From an uncultured Eggerthellaceae bacterium (GTDB lineage Bacteria; Actinomycetota; Coriobacteriia; Coriobacteriales; Eggerthellaceae), in NCBI GenBank assembly GCA_910584145.1, contig CAJTXX010000031.1, forward strand, positions 1 through 24,468: DNA of 24,468 nucleotides, read 5' to 3'. Shown piece after piece: positions 24,099-24,468 of this stretch (within the stretch, counting starts at the first letter, position 1; every line of letters begins with the position of its first letter). Below the pieces are notes generated by a model, which searched no databases, was not told where the DNA came from, and saw only the letters and a list, made by a program, of their open reading frames with translations. A program made the translations under genes and the position numbers.

Positions 24099-24468
24099 CA
24101 GGCGCACCTGCTCCCCACCTCGGCGGGCGCGAAGGCCCCCGCTTCGGTGATGATCGCGCTGATGAGGGCCGCCGGCGTCACGTCGAAGGCCGGGTTCAAG
24201 ATGTCGACGCCCGCGATGCCGGGGTCGAGCACCTCGGCGGCCGAGCGCTGCTCGATGACGATATCGGCGCCCGAAGCGCAGGCGGCATCGACGGTGGAGA
24301 GCGGGGCGGCCACGTAGAAGGGGATATTGAAATGCTGCGCCAGCACCGCCACCCCCAGCGTGCCTATCTTGTTCGCCGTATCACCGTTGCGCGCGATACG
24401 GTCGGCGCCCACCACCACGGCATCGACCAGCCCCTGCGCCATGACGCTCGCCGCCATGTCGTCGCATA
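24098..24468 (-). CDS. mtnA: Methylthioribose-1-phosphate isomerase, C-terminal part
   Basis: Only the last 123 codons are in the window; the start lies beyond the right edge. The enzyme converts methylthioribose-1-phosphate to methylthioribulose-1-phosphate in the methionine salvage pathway. The conserved GADRIARNGDTANKIGT carries the catalytic Asp of the family, followed by IPFYVAAPLSTVD and the C-terminal NPAFDVTPAALISAIITE. The related eIF2B-like and ribose-1,5-bisphosphate isomerases share this fold, but the C-terminal motif fits MtnA best. The gene is coupled to azlC by a one-base overlap. No other salvage genes are in view. Confidence 0.9.
   Translation of the reverse strand, partial: CDDMAASVMAQGLVDAVVVGADRIARNGDTANKIGTLGVAVLAQHFNIPFYVAAPLSTVDAACASGADIVIEQRSAAEVLDPGIAGVDILNPAFDVTPAALISAIITEAGAFAPAEVGSRCA

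Overview
The window is GC-rich actinobacterial chromosome. The gene content and the look of the proteins fit Coriobacteriia, probably Eggerthellaceae. That placement is inferred from recognised families, strong GC bias at third codon positions and GTG starts; no phylogenetic marker was compared. No rRNA, tRNA, CRISPR array or insertion sequence was seen.

Layout. (1) Positions 1-7553, minus strand: one very large gene for an RHS/YD-repeat surface protein whose C-terminal end lies beyond the left edge. It combines up to seven hydrophobic segments, an acidic/proline linker, a DNRLRE-like region, a LysM-like region, an RHS N-terminal (DUF6531-like) region and roughly 60-65 YD repeats. (2) 7554-7904: a 351-bp divergent intergenic region with two opposite-strand G-quadruplex motifs, an 11-bp-period direct repeat and -10-like hexamers. 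(3) 7905-12081, plus strand: fabH, a DEAD-box RNA helicase with a long basic tail, and gdhA. The gdhA gene has its own -10, with a 14-bp palindrome about 41 bp upstream of the predicted start of transcription. (4) 12093-24468, minus strand throughout. Read in the direction of transcription (right to left) the order is mtnA (partial)-azlC-azlD, rplS, rnhB, yraN-comM-dprA, trmFO-xerC, a 32-codon hydrophobic small ORF, uvrA, and a membrane-anchored protein that resembles a degenerate metallophosphatase.

How the genes fit together. The rplS-rnhB-yraN-comM-dprA-trmFO-xerC run is a widely conserved housekeeping block joining translation (L19), RNA/DNA hybrid removal (RNase HII), processing of incoming DNA (ComM, DprA), tRNA U54 methylation (TrmFO) and chromosome dimer resolution (XerC). 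Start/stop overlaps in yraN-comM-dprA and trmFO-xerC point to translational coupling. The gene uvrA is separated from this block by the small ORF and a GC-rich hairpin, and has a LexA-box-like site over its -35 region. The genes mtnA, azlC and azlD overlap end to start, which suggests a link between methionine salvage and amino-acid export.

Most of the window is ordinary core genome. The parts most worth a second look are the multi-membrane N-terminus of the RHS protein, the 32-aa ORF beside SOS-type uvrA, the repeat-rich leader of yraN-comM-dprA, the gdhA palindrome and the 12093-12851 protein.
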